DNA of 64,000 nt from NCBI RefSeq assembly GCF_001998865.1, contig NZ_CP019607.1, forward strand, positions 2,790,001-2,854,000, in the 5' to 3' direction. This stretch comes from Tessaracoccus flavescens (GTDB lineage: Bacteria; Actinomycetota; Actinomycetes; Propionibacteriales; Propionibacteriaceae). Positions 53,330 to 62,368 of the stretch are shown here, piece after piece. Below the pieces are notes generated by a model. It did no database searches. It was given only the letters and a program-made list of their open reading frames with translations, and was not told where the DNA came from. How positions within the stretch are numbered: the first letter of the stretch is position 1; every line of letters begins with the position of its first letter. The translations under genes were made by a program, and so were the position numbers.

Positions 53330-53628
53330 GTCGAGCCTCTCTCTTCTTCGCCTATCCAAGGAACGCGACTGCCAACAAGTGCGCCGCGATCACCCCTTGG
53401 ATGACCTCGGGCGTTCCCAGGTGCGATCGTGTCTTGCGCGCGGATCGTCCCCTTGAGCGAACGGACCTGCAACTCGCCCCCTCCGTCGTTGCCGAGGATC
53501 GTACGGGCGCGTTGAATGCCTTCGACCTGTGTGGAGGTTACGGCGCTGGCACGATCAGCTCTTGGCTTCCGTACGTCCCAGTCGCCGTCGCTTCGGCGCT
53601 GGACTACTCGCTTGTTGGGTTCTGTCAT
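53272..53628 (-). CDS. DUF2188 domain protein
   Basis: 118 residues from ATG 53628 with GAGGAAAG upstream. The first ~60 residues (KRVVQRRSDGDWDVRKPRADR, TQVEGIQRARTILGNDGGGELQV) are a DUF2188 domain; the Arg/Gly-rich rest overlaps the helicase start. A second frame in the overlap reads PEVIQGVIAAHLLAVAFLG, so the true C-terminus may differ by a frameshift. Function of DUF2188 is unknown. Confidence 0.7.
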   Translation of the reverse strand: MTEPNKRVVQRRSDGDWDVRKPRADRASAVTSTQVEGIQRARTILGNDGGGELQVRSLKGTIRAQDTIAPGNARGHPRGDRGALVGSRVPWIGEEERGSTWSTAPRMSGRRRTSRART

Positions 53629-53663
53629 GATCTTTCCTCTTTCTCGGATGGGACTGCTGCCCA

Positions 53664-54821
53664 CTACTTCCTGTTGTCTGGGTGGTCTTTCACCAGCGTC
53701 AGCTTGGGCTGGGGATCGTCGATGCCAGCTAGCCGTCGTATGTGACGAGGCGTCATCTGGAGGTCCTCCGCGACCTGAGTCAGTGGCACACCTGCCTGGT
53801 CAAGCAGCTCAAGCGCGGACTTCAGGAGTTCGGGTCGCTCGCCGGGATAGTCGTGAACCGGCATAGGTCGCCGAGCGATCCCATTCAGCGTGATGTACGC
53901 GCGACGGGCTGTGGACTCCGAGATAAGATCAAGCTCCCGGGACCGGAAGATCAGAGAGTTGATGGAGACCCCCCAAAGCTGGCTAAGTTCCTCGTACCGG
54001 TTGAAGTTGATGCGCCGAGGCAACTGGTCACGGATCGCATCGCGAGGAGTGAGGAACTCGGCCGCGAACATGTCTGCCTGCCGCTCAAGTTGGCTATCTG
54101 TTCCTTGCCGGCCGTGATGAAGGACGATGTGTCCAAGTTCGTGCGCGGCCGAGAACCGATGCCGCATAACATCGTTGGCCTTGTCTGGGGTCAGCACGAT
54201 CATGGGACGTGGCAGTGCGGTGGTCGAGAAGGCGTCGATCCGGCTCTTCTCGTCAAGTGCGAGGTCTTCCTTCATGGAGAAGAAGACTGTCAGGATGCCA
54301 TGCTGTTCAAGCTCGTACACGAGGTGATTGATTGGCACGGTCCCGAGCATCCAGTGTTGACGCATGGCTCGCGCTGCTGTCACGGGGTCGGGCACATCCG
54401 ATGAGTCGACCTGCGCCCAGGTAGGGAGGTCTAGATCAGGGAACTCCACGCTCTCTTCGAGGTAGCAGCTGAGTTCCCAGGCTTGTTCGACATACGCAGT
54501 CGCTTGCTGCTGTTGCGTGACAGTCGTTGAACGGAGTCGACGGAACGACGCTTCAGCGATGTCCACCTGGACGCGTGGACGCCCGAGCGCGAAGAAGCCC
54601 GGCGGAACACCGAGCGCCGTGGCTAGGGCAGCGACCGTCTCTGCGCGGGGACGCACCTCTCCACGCTCGTACTGCCCGATCGCGGCGGCCGATACGCCAA
54701 CCTTGCGATGAAGGTCAGCCTTGGACATCTTGCTGATCCGACGAGCCTGAGCTAGCCGCGCTGGGTCAAACATCCTGGCAACCGCCGCTAGGTCAGCGTC
54801 GCCTACGTACTCAGTCGGCAT
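53664..54821 (-). CDS. XRE-ImmA/IrrE regulator-peptidase
   Basis: 385 residues. N-terminal XRE helix-turn-helix (MSKADLHRKVGVSAAAIGQYERGEVRP, about residues 32-58) and a zinc-peptidase domain with SAAHELGHIVLHH (HExxH) and QADMFAAEFLTP. A C-terminal HTH-like stretch (PLTQVAEDLQMTPRHIRRLAG) closes it. ImmA/IrrE proteins cleave or inactivate repressors after DNA damage or phage signals. It starts three bases after the stop of the upstream gene and likely controls this operon. Confidence 0.92.
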   Translation of the reverse strand: MPTEYVGDADLAAVARMFDPARLAQARRISKMSKADLHRKVGVSAAAIGQYERGEVRPRAETVAALATALGVPPGFFALGRPRVQVDIAEASFRRLRSTTVTQQQQATAYVEQAWELSCYLEESVEFPDLDLPTWAQVDSSDVPDPVTAARAMRQHWMLGTVPINHLVYELEQHGILTVFFSMKEDLALDEKSRIDAFSTTALPRPMIVLTPDKANDVMRHRFSAAHELGHIVLHHGRQGTDSQLERQADMFAAEFLTPRDAIRDQLPRRINFNRYEELSQLWGVSINSLIFRSRELDLISESTARRAYITLNGIARRPMPVHDYPGERPELLKSALELLDQAGVPLTQVAEDLQMTPRHIRRLAGIDDPQPKLTLVKDHPDNRK

Positions 54822-54824
54822 GGG

Positions 54825-55571
54825 TCAGTTGCCTTCCTGCTCGGACCGCCGCTGGCGCAGCTTCACCGAGGTACGCGGACGCTCGCTGCCGTTGAACCCG
54901 GCGACAGGCTTCAACATGGTGTGCGGAGCATCGACCGAAGAAGGCGTGCGCTCATAGGTGAGCCGCTCGGGGTCTGCAAACTCCAGGTACCGGCCGTTCA
55001 GTCGCGCAGGTGCGAAGTAGACCGTTCCCACACCCTGCGGCGTACTGCTGTAGTAGGGAACGAAGAGCGTAGTGCGAGGCACAGCCAGTTCGACGTGGCT
55101 GAGCGCATCCTCAAGCGATGCAGGCTGATCTCCTTCGAGAACGTCACTGATGTCGAAGAGCCCGGGGTCCGAGTACTTGACGTTGCTCGTCTTCGAGAGG
55201 AGTTCACGGCGCGAGTCAGGCAAGTAGCTGAGCCGAACACGGCGAACGTTGCGCGGCATCTGCTTGCCCACCCGTTGCGCGAAGATGAGTGTGTTGCCGA
55301 CGAAGGTCAGCATCCGTCGGGTCGTCGGGACCTTTGCCTCCCGATAGGTAGGTAGGTCGGACAGAAGTGTGCGGAGCTCCTTCTGCACACCACGGGCCAT
55401 GCCAGCCCCGTACACGTCCTGGTCCCCATCGGGATCGTCATATGCTGCCTGAGCGCGGGCCGAGCGATCCTGGCTGCGCTGGATCGCGGTCGGGATTCGT
55501 TCGCGGAGTGCCGCGAGCTCTGCTGGCTGGAACTCGCTGCGCCAGTCGTCGCTGTCGTGTTGCTGAGCCAC
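54825..55571 (-). CDS. conserved-looking protein of unknown function paired with ImmA/IrrE
   Basis: 248 residues from GTG 55571, chosen for GAAGGAGG seven bases upstream (the frame opens at 55607). Predicted helical N-terminus (FQPAELAALRERIPTAIQRS), a hydrophobic beta-like middle (RMLTFVGNTLIFAQRVG) and a tail with many Arg. VPYYSSTPQGVGTVYFAPARL near residue 190 suggests beta structure. No family is recognised. It is the first gene of the operon and tightly coupled to the ImmA/IrrE gene, so it may be its target or effector. Confidence 0.7.
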   Translation of the reverse strand: MAQQHDSDDWRSEFQPAELAALRERIPTAIQRSQDRSARAQAAYDDPDGDQDVYGAGMARGVQKELRTLLSDLPTYREAKVPTTRRMLTFVGNTLIFAQRVGKQMPRNVRRVRLSYLPDSRRELLSKTSNVKYSDPGLFDISDVLEGDQPASLEDALSHVELAVPRTTLFVPYYSSTPQGVGTVYFAPARLNGRYLEFADPERLTYERTPSSVDAPHTMLKPVAGFNGSERPRTSVKLRQRRSEQEGN

Positions 55572-55598
55572 CGGGGCCTCCTTCGTCGTCACGAAGGA

Positions 55599-55619
55599 CT
55601 CTAGCACACAACTTTAGTA
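55599..55619. promoter_or_regulatory. direct repeat in the operon promoter region
   Basis: ACTCTAG (55599-55605) and ACTTTAG (55612-55618) are repeated 13 bp apart, 28-48 bases before the GTG of the unknown gene. The region is AT-rich relative to its surroundings, so it may be promoter and operator for the XRE protein. Suggestive only. Confidence 0.3.
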
Positions 55620-55692
55620 TCACGCGGCAATCCGTCAGAGTTAGCACCAACAGGATGGCTGCCGAGGTCACTCTTCACTCGGCTCAACACCC

Positions 55693-56127
55693 TCAGTCTG
55701 TCAGATCGGACCCGGCGAGTCGGTCAAGACGCGAATCGTCGGTGTCATCCACGATGAGTCCAGCCTCGACCAGCGCTGCACGTACTGCCTTGCGGTCCAC
55801 ACCCATCCGTCGACCGATCGCTCGCATCGAGACGCCCGCTCGGGTGAGCCGCACGGCCTCCGCCTTCTCGTCGAGGCCCAGCCCCGGGCGGCGGCTCGGC
55901 ACGTTGCGGCGACGCAGGTGGGAGAACACCGTTGCGCGGTGGATGCCGTACCTCTCAGCGAGCGCCTTGACGCTCATCCCGGCCAGGTAGTCGCCGACGA
56001 GGGCGTCCGCCTCGGAGGCGGTGAGAAAAGTTTGAGCCGTCTCGACAGTCCTCACAACAGGGCCACGATCGTCCTTCGGAGCGGCATCCTGGGGACGTCG
56101 AGAGACCTCGTAGACCCCACGATTCAT
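55693..56127 (-). CDS. double helix-turn-helix protein, like the end of a serine recombinase
   Basis: 144 residues from ATG 56127. Two HTH units: DYLAGMSVKALAERYGIHRATVFSHLRRRNV (about 46-76) and RAGVSMRAIGRRMGVDRKAVRAAL (about 95-118). The opening NRGVYEVSRRPQ and the first HTH resemble C-terminal regions of serine recombinases. There is no catalytic resolvase domain, so it is either a regulator or a truncated recombinase at the distal edge of the island. Confidence 0.6.
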   Translation of the reverse strand: MNRGVYEVSRRPQDAAPKDDRGPVVRTVETAQTFLTASEADALVGDYLAGMSVKALAERYGIHRATVFSHLRRRNVPSRRPGLGLDEKAEAVRLTRAGVSMRAIGRRMGVDRKAVRAALVEAGLIVDDTDDSRLDRLAGSDLTD

Positions 56128-56259
56128 GCGGTTGACTAGGGTCTTTGTCTTCGGGGAGGAGTTGCCGAACGTGCTACCCAGGCACCCCGAACCGAAGCGG
56201 TTCTGGCCCGTGGGATCTCCCGCAGACCAGGGCCGCTTCTCTCGTTTCAGGGCGATGGC

Positions 56260-56694
56260 TCAACCCAGTTCCTCGGCGAGGCCGATCAGGAGCGAACCGG
56301 GGCCGCGGAGGTAACAGAGGCGGTAGGCGTCCTCGAAGCGGACGACGTCGCCGACGAGGACCCCGCCGACCGCGGAGAGCCGGGCGAGCGTCGAGTCGAG
56401 GTCATCCACGGCGAACATCACCCGCAGGTAGCCCAGCGCATTGACCTGGGCCCCGCGATGGTCGGAGACGACGGCGGGGGAGAGGAAGCGCGACAACTCG
56501 AGCTTTCCGTGGCCGTCGGGTGTGCGCAGCATCGCGATCTCGACCTGCTGGTCGCCGAGTCCGGTCACGCGGCCGGCCCACTCGCCCTCGACCATCCCGC
56601 GGCCCTCGAGTTCCATCCCGAGGATCTCGAAGAACGCAACGGCCTCATCCAGGTCGTCGACGACGATGCCCATGTTGTCCATCCTGAGTGCCAT
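56260..56694 (-). CDS. VOC family (glyoxalase-like) protein
   Basis: 144 residues. MDNMGIVVDDLDEAVAFFEILGM, QVEIAMLRTPDGHGKLELSRF and LRVMFAVDDLDSTLARL are the two beta-alpha-beta units of the vicinal oxygen chelate fold with metal-site residues Glu. Substrate unknown. First chromosomal-looking gene after the island. Confidence 0.85.
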   Translation of the reverse strand: MALRMDNMGIVVDDLDEAVAFFEILGMELEGRGMVEGEWAGRVTGLGDQQVEIAMLRTPDGHGKLELSRFLSPAVVSDHRGAQVNALGYLRVMFAVDDLDSTLARLSAVGGVLVGDVVRFEDAYRLCYLRGPGSLLIGLAEELG

Positions 56695-57251
56695 GGGGCC
56701 AGCCTACGAGCCTGGCTGGACGCCTCCTGTGCTCAGTGGAAGGGCGCCAGAATGCCCGGCGCGTCGACAACTTTCGACCATTGCGCTCACCCGCAACGCG
56801 TGCAAGTGGAGCGAAACGATCGCTCCTTGTGATCGCTTTGCTGAGCACCCGATCCCTTGTCGCCGCTTCGACGGGGCGGGCCGCCGTGCGCATCGGGGAG
56901 GCGGTGCCGCGCCCGCGCGGGCGATCCTTGCCCGCTGCAACTGCAAACGCGGGCCCCCAGCCCGATCAAAGCCTGTGCGCGATCACAGCTGGTGTTCGTG
57001 AAGGGCGGTGAAAGGTCCTAGGAGGTGCCCGTCGAATCATGAAAGTTCGCGACACGTCGTCTAGAACCGATTACAGTGAGCTCAGGGATGGCTGAGTAGC
57101 GCTCATGCAGCCCTGGGGAGCGCCGGCAGAGTGGCTGTCGCACAGGGTGGGCGACTCCTGATCGATGTCATGGACAAGGTTCGACTCTGACCGCTCAACC
57201 CTGGCATCCTGACTCACATTGAGCCTCACGCCTGGGCCCGAAAGGACAACG
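56695..57251. other. non-coding region upstream of LacI, one inverted repeat
   Basis: No convincing gene in about 550 bases. GGAGCGA and TCGCTCC (56808-56826) form a 7-bp inverted repeat around five bases; it is about 430 bases from the LacI gene and its role is unclear. The region otherwise shows no coding pattern. Confidence 0.4.
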
Positions 57252-58289
57252 ATGCCGACACAGACAGGCCAGCCGGACCGCACGAAACGCTCGGACCGCC
57301 GCCCGACGATCGATGACGTCGCGCGTGCAGCCGGTGTCTCCCGCGGAACGGTATCGCGAGTCCTCAACGGTGGCCACTGGGTGAGCCCCGACTCCCTCGC
57401 CGCAGTCAACGCGGCCATCCGCAAGACCGGGTACCGGATCAACCCGCACGCCCGCAGCCTCGCCACGGCTCGCGCCGGGTCCGTCGCCTTCCTCCTGACT
57501 GAGTCCCAGGACCGGCTCTTCGAGGACCCCAACTTCGCGGTCCTGATGCGCGGGGCATCGAACGCGCTCGCAGAACAGGACATCTCGCTTGTCATGCTGC
57601 TCGCGGGCAACGACGCTGAGCGGCGCCGCGCAACCAACTTCATCACGGGCGGCCACGTGGACGGAGTGCTGATGATCTCCTCGCACGCCAGCCACAAGCG
57701 GCTGATCAGCGACCTGGTGCACGCGAAGGTGCCCGCCATCTCCATCGGCGTCCCGCTCGGGTTGGAGCGCAAGATCGGCCACATCGCCGTCGAGGACAGG
57801 GCAGGGGCCGCGGACGCCGTCGCCTACCTGCAGAGCATCGGCCGGACGAGGATCGCCACCATCGCGGGCTCCCAGGACACCGGCGGCGGCATGGCCCGCC
57901 TCGCGGGATATAAGGAGCAGGTCGGCAAGGTCGACCCGGCGCTGATCGCCGAGGGCGACTACACCAAGGAGAGCGGCGCAGCGGCCACCCGCATGCTGCT
58001 GCAACGCGCCCCCGATCTCGACGCCATCTTCGCGGCCAACGACCTGATGGCCGCCGGAGCGCTGCAGGTGCTTGCGGAGCAGGGCAGGTCGGTTCCCGGT
58101 GACGTCGCCGTCGTCGGGTTCGACGACTCGAGCGTCGCGATGACGACGACGCCGAAGCTGACCACCATGCGTCAGCCGTTCGACCGCGTCAGCCGCGAGG
58201 TCGTGCGCCTCCTGCTCGAGGTGATCGACGGCCAGGCACCCGCCTCGATGTCGCTCCCACTGGAGCTGGTGATCCGCGAGAGCGCCTGA
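57252..58289 (+). CDS. LacI family transcriptional regulator
   Basis: 345 residues from ATG 57252 with AAAGGAC upstream. HTH TIDDVARAAGVSRGTVSRVLNGG and hinge, then the sugar-sensor domain ending GDVAVVGFDDSSVAM and TTMRQPFDRVSREVV. No sugar operon is adjacent. Confidence 0.92.
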   Translation: MPTQTGQPDRTKRSDRRPTIDDVARAAGVSRGTVSRVLNGGHWVSPDSLAAVNAAIRKTGYRINPHARSLATARAGSVAFLLTESQDRLFEDPNFAVLMRGASNALAEQDISLVMLLAGNDAERRRATNFITGGHVDGVLMISSHASHKRLISDLVHAKVPAISIGVPLGLERKIGHIAVEDRAGAADAVAYLQSIGRTRIATIAGSQDTGGGMARLAGYKEQVGKVDPALIAEGDYTKESGAAATRMLLQRAPDLDAIFAANDLMAAGALQVLAEQGRSVPGDVAVVGFDDSSVAMTTTPKLTTMRQPFDRVSREVVRLLLEVIDGQAPASMSLPLELVIRESA

Positions 58290-58433
58290 GCGGCCGACAA
58301 CGAAGACGCGGCCATCGGTCGCCGTCGGGCCGGAGGCTTCGCGCCTTGGCGCAGTGCCCGGCGAGTGCGGCTTCGGCTCAAGACGTGCGTCCTGCTGCTG
58401 CATGGGCGACGCCTGGGCGAGGCGCGACCGGCT

Positions 58434-59030
58434 CTAGCCGCGGAGCTCCCAGTTCGCCAGTTCGGTCCAGTCGAAGGTGCCGATCTCAGGCCGGACGGTG
58501 ACCGAGACGAGGTGCACCTGACGGATCGGCACCTGCCCGACGGCGGGGGCGTCGGCAAGCCTCTCCCGGACCTCCCGGTCGTCGACCTCGCCGGTGGCGT
58601 AGGCGAGGGTCACGTGTGGACCGTACGGATCCGGATGCAGCGGGTCTCCTGCGAAGCTCGTCGCGGCCGAGCGCACCGCGCCGACCAGCGCGTCCCACGG
58701 CTGTGACGGCTCTGCGTCGCAGTTGACGGTGGTCTCGTGGGCCGTAGGCGCTCCCATGGTCAGCTCGAAGGGAGCAAGGCCCGAGAGCGCAAGGCCAAGC
58801 TCATCGCACAGCCGGGTCAGCTCGGCCTGCCCCAGGTCGTCGAACTGGGTCAGCTGCCGGACGGTGAGATGCAGCCACGTGCGCGGCATCCGCGGCAGTC
58901 CGGTGACACCGTCGAGTCGGGTGGACAACTCCTCGAGCCGGTCCGCGACGGCGTCGTCGGGCAGCGCATAGACGTGCAGGGCACCGTCGTTGCGTGGCCA
59001 CGGCGTCATGGATTCGAAGAAGCTGCGCAT
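58434..59030 (-). CDS. 2H phosphoesterase (2'-5' RNA ligase family)
   Basis: 198 residues from ATG 59030 (ATG 59009 is an alternative). HxT motifs: WLHLTVRQL and PHVTLAYATG. Paralogue of the protein at 15708, sharing little beyond the motifs. The stop is TAG at 58434. The long frame upstream is antisense of the PrsW gene. Confidence 0.85.
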   Translation of the reverse strand: MRSFFESMTPWPRNDGALHVYALPDDAVADRLEELSTRLDGVTGLPRMPRTWLHLTVRQLTQFDDLGQAELTRLCDELGLALSGLAPFELTMGAPTAHETTVNCDAEPSQPWDALVGAVRSAATSFAGDPLHPDPYGPHVTLAYATGEVDDREVRERLADAPAVGQVPIRQVHLVSVTVRPEIGTFDWTELANWELRG

Positions 59031-59093
59031 GAGCGCAGCGTATCGTCCACCTGCCGAGCGGCGCTCGCCCAGACCGGTACGCTGGGGCGCATC

Positions 59094-60647
59094 ATGACTG
59101 AAGCCCGCATCCTGAACCGTCAGCGCTGGCTCGACGGCGTCGCGATGACGCCTACGAACCGTGCGTGGTACGCCGACTGGCGCGTCTGGGCGTCGTTCGC
59201 GACGCCGCTCGTGATGGCCGTGTGGGCTCTGTTCTTCGCCCAGTGGAGGCACTGGATCCAGGCGACCCCGCTGGTGTGGGTGCCGATCGCGCTCGTGGCG
59301 CTCGGCGCGGGCTTCTTCCTCAACTTCACCCGCCCGGGCCGATGGCTCCGCAGGCAACCGGCGTTCTGGATGACCATCGTGCTCGTCCCCCTGTACTTCG
59401 CCGGCCTCTACAACCAGTACTGGATGCTGCACCCCGACCAGACGTTCGAGGACGGCAGCGTCGCGCTGGGCATCACGGATGAGGCGTTCCGCAAGGGCGC
59501 GTTCTACGCCATGTGGACGGCGCTGGCCTACTTCACGCTGTTCGTCTGGCTCGACCGGTTCCGCTCGGCGCGCCCCGTCATCTGGCTGCTCGTGTTCGGC
59601 TGGGGAGCCTGCGCCTCGACCTGGTTCTCGATCCACGTGAACACCTGGGTCGGCATGGCGATGTCCACCCGCGAGGCCAACGCCGACTCGGGCTCGCGGG
59701 CCGCCATCTTCGCGGCCCCCTTCGTCGAGGAGTTCGCCAAGGCGACCATCCTGATCTTCCTGGTCGTGATGTGGCGCAACAAGATCGTCTCGCGCCTCTC
59801 GATGGTGACCCTCGCCGGCCTGTCGGCCATCGGCTTCGCCTTCGTCGAGAACATCCTCTACTACTCGCGCGTGTGGATGCAGGCAACCAACGACATCACC
59901 ATCGCCAACCCTGAGGAGACCATGCTGGAGCTGGTGAAGCTCCGCGGCATCTACACCTCGTTCGGGCACCCGCTGTTCACCATGATGACCGCGGGTGGAC
60001 TGGTGATCGGCCTGGCCGCGCGGAGCAAGATCGTGCGCGTCATGGCTCCGGTGGGCGGCTTCATGCTCGCCTGCGCCGGCCACATGCTGTTCAACGGTCT
60101 GGCCTCCACCAACTCCACCGAAGACCTGATGGTGCCCTGGTACATGGCGCTCGGCCTCGTCGGCGTCATCATCGTCTCGCTGATCGTCAGCGTGATCGGC
60201 AACGGGCAGCTCCTGAAGGCCCGGCTGACCGACTACCACCGCGCCGGCTGGATCAGCAAGCGCGACGTCGAGGTCTTCGGTGGCCCGCTGCGTCGGATGT
60301 GGCTGCTGTTCGTCTCCATGTTCCGTGGCCCCCGTGTCTGGTGGCGCACCAGGAAGCTGATGCGTCACTTCACCGAGCTGGCCTATCTGCGTAACCAGAT
60401 GGTGCGCGGCACGGTCGGCATGGCAGGTGATGAGCGGGCGAAGGACCTGATCCACGAGATCGAGGTGCTGCGGCAGGGGACGGCGCTCAGCGACTACGCG
60501 GGCCTTCCGCTGATCCCGCCGTCGAAGAAGAAGTCGCTGCCCAAGCCGCCCCCCGGCCAGGACCCGGGCACGACCACCCCCACCTACCCTCCGCCCACCT
60601 CACCCGGCCCGGCCGGTGTCGGCGGCAACTGGCCGACACCTCGATGA
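59094..60647 (+). CDS. PrsW family intramembrane metalloprotease
   Basis: 517 residues, about eight membrane helices. PrsW signatures: FVEEFAKA (Glu212-Glu213), FAFVENILYY (about 250-257), GHPLFTMMTAGG and AGHMLFNGLA. Family members cleave membrane anti-sigma factors. The C-terminus is Pro-rich and cytoplasmic (PSKKKSLPKPPPG). Its stop overlaps the ATG of the first GTPase gene, so it is translationally coupled to the GTPase pair. Confidence 0.9.
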   Translation: MTEARILNRQRWLDGVAMTPTNRAWYADWRVWASFATPLVMAVWALFFAQWRHWIQATPLVWVPIALVALGAGFFLNFTRPGRWLRRQPAFWMTIVLVPLYFAGLYNQYWMLHPDQTFEDGSVALGITDEAFRKGAFYAMWTALAYFTLFVWLDRFRSARPVIWLLVFGWGACASTWFSIHVNTWVGMAMSTREANADSGSRAAIFAAPFVEEFAKATILIFLVVMWRNKIVSRLSMVTLAGLSAIGFAFVENILYYSRVWMQATNDITIANPEETMLELVKLRGIYTSFGHPLFTMMTAGGLVIGLAARSKIVRVMAPVGGFMLACAGHMLFNGLASTNSTEDLMVPWYMALGLVGVIIVSLIVSVIGNGQLLKARLTDYHRAGWISKRDVEVFGGPLRRMWLLFVSMFRGPRVWWRTRKLMRHFTELAYLRNQMVRGTVGMAGDERAKDLIHEIEVLRQGTALSDYAGLPLIPPSKKKSLPKPPPGQDPGTTTPTYPPPTSPGPAGVGGNWPTPR

Positions 60648-62368
60648 GCGGCGCACAGCGGCTGGTCGACGCCTTCCGCACCCTCGACTCGACCATCCAG
60701 GTCGCCCAGTTCCCCCTTCCCCTCGACGGCGCCGCGTCGCTGCGCTCGCTCTCCGAGTCGATCACGCACCAGGTGCGCGACTATCTGCTCCCTCGGGCCA
60801 CACGGCTCGACGCCCCGCTGCTCGCCGTCGTCGGCGGCTCCACCGGTGCGGGCAAGTCGACGCTTGTCAACTCCCTGCTGCGGGCCCAGGTCACGCGCCC
60901 GGGCGTGCTGCGCCCGACGACGAAGTCGCCCGTGCTCGTGTGCCATCCCGACGACGAGGCGTGGTTCCGCTCCGAGAACGTGCTGCCCGATCTCGTGCGC
61001 ACCGACTCGCAGCTGCACGACTCCCGCGCCCTGCAGATCGTGGCCTTCCCGGATCTGCCCCCGGGGCTCGCGCTGCTCGACGCACCCGACATCGACTCCA
61101 TCGACGACGCCAACCGCTCGCTCGCGCAGCAGCTCCTGCTCGCGGCCGACCTCTGGATCTTCGTCACCTCGGCCGCCCGCTACGCCGACGCGGTGCCGTG
61201 GAACTACCTGTCGACGGCCGCCGAGCGCAATGTCGTGATCAGCGTCATCGTCAACCGCTGCCCGCCCGGGGCGATCACCGAGGTCGGCACCCACCTCGCC
61301 CAGATGCTCGCCGAGCGCGGCCTCGGCTCGGCGAAGCTGTTCGCCGTCCCGGAGCGCGCGCTCACCTCAGACGGGATGCTGCCGCGCGGTGACGTCTCCG
61401 GCGTGCGGCAGTGGCTCGGCCAGCTCGCAGCCGAGTCCGAGATGCGCGCCCAGGTCGCCGTGCAGACCCTCGCCGGGGCCGTGCGCTCCCTCGACCCGCA
61501 GTTGAAGGAACTGATCGACGGTGTCGCGCTGCAGGAGGAGGCGGTCGCCGACCTCCGCGTGCAGGCGGAGGTCAGCTACAAGGCCGCCTCGGACGAGGTC
61601 GCCGCGGCCGCGAGCGACGGGACGATGCTGCGCGGAGAGATCCTCGGCAGGTGGCAGGACCTCGTCGGCACCGGCGAGTTCATGCGCGGCATCGAGGAGC
61701 GCATCGGCATGATCCGTGACCGCATCAGCGGCTGGTTCAGGGGCGAACCGAAGGTCGAGGCGATGCAGGTGGCGATCTCCGACAGCCTTGCCGCTGTGCT
61801 GCAGGAGGCGGGGGACAGGGCCGCCGAGACGACGGCCGTCGCATGGTCGCGCACCCGCTGGGGGCGCGAGATCATCGCAGCTCAGCCCGACCTCGCCCGA
61901 GCCTCGGAAGGCTTCGGTGAGGCGGCGGCCGAGGCCATCCGCTCCTGGCAGTCCGACATCCTGCGGCTCGTGGAGGAGGAGGGACGGGGCAAGCGCATGA
62001 AGGCACGCTTCCTCGCCATCGGGACAAATGTCGCGGGAGCGGCCCTGATCATCGTCGTGTTCGCCGCGACGGGTGGCCTCACCACGGCCGAGGTCGGCAT
62101 CGCAGGTGGCACCTCGCTGCTCGCGCAGCGCCTCCTCGAGGCCGTCTTCGGTGAGGAGGAGGTACGTCGGCTCGCGGTCGAGGCGCAGCGCCTCCTCCGC
62201 GAACGGGTCGACGGCGTCCTCAGCGACGAGAAGGCCCGCTTCGACGACATCCTCGACGCGCTCGCCGTCGACCCGGACGCGGCGGCGCGGCTCACCTCGG
62301 CGGCGGAGCAGCTGCGCGGTGCCGCCCGCTCGGCGTTCGACGACCTGACCGCACCGGAGCTGAGATGA
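60644..62368 (+). CDS. dynamin-like membrane GTPase (first of pair)
   Basis: 574 residues. Walker A GGSTGAGKST (64-73), switch region RPTTKSPVLV, G3-like LLDAPDIDSID and G4-type region VIVNRCPPG. A hydrophobic hairpin (GTNVAGAALIIVVFAATGG, about 456-474) is followed by a helical C-terminus. Overlaps the next GTPase by ATGA. Such paired GTPases recall actinobacterial dynamin-like DynA/DynB or IniA/IniC types used in membrane remodelling. Confidence 0.85.
   Translation: MSGAQRLVDAFRTLDSTIQVAQFPLPLDGAASLRSLSESITHQVRDYLLPRATRLDAPLLAVVGGSTGAGKSTLVNSLLRAQVTRPGVLRPTTKSPVLVCHPDDEAWFRSENVLPDLVRTDSQLHDSRALQIVAFPDLPPGLALLDAPDIDSIDDANRSLAQQLLLAADLWIFVTSAARYADAVPWNYLSTAAERNVVISVIVNRCPPGAITEVGTHLAQMLAERGLGSAKLFAVPERALTSDGMLPRGDVSGVRQWLGQLAAESEMRAQVAVQTLAGAVRSLDPQLKELIDGVALQEEAVADLRVQAEVSYKAASDEVAAAASDGTMLRGEILGRWQDLVGTGEFMRGIEERIGMIRDRISGWFRGEPKVEAMQVAISDSLAAVLQEAGDRAAETTAVAWSRTRWGREIIAAQPDLARASEGFGEAAAEAIRSWQSDILRLVEEEGRGKRMKARFLAIGTNVAGAALIIVVFAATGGLTTAEVGIAGGTSLLAQRLLEAVFGEEEVRRLAVEAQRLLRERVDGVLSDEKARFDDILDALAVDPDAAARLTSAAEQLRGAARSAFDDLTAPELR

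Noticed and set aside
30951..56260. Search for a direct repeat of the tRNA-His 3' end marking the island's far edge
   Set aside because: No convincing copy of the T-arm/acceptor sequence was seen near 56 kb, so the right boundary is given only as approximate.
58434..60455. 673-codon minus-strand frame ending as a 2'-5' RNA ligase
   Set aside because: Only the last 198 codons show the 2H fold; the rest is antisense of the PrsW gene.
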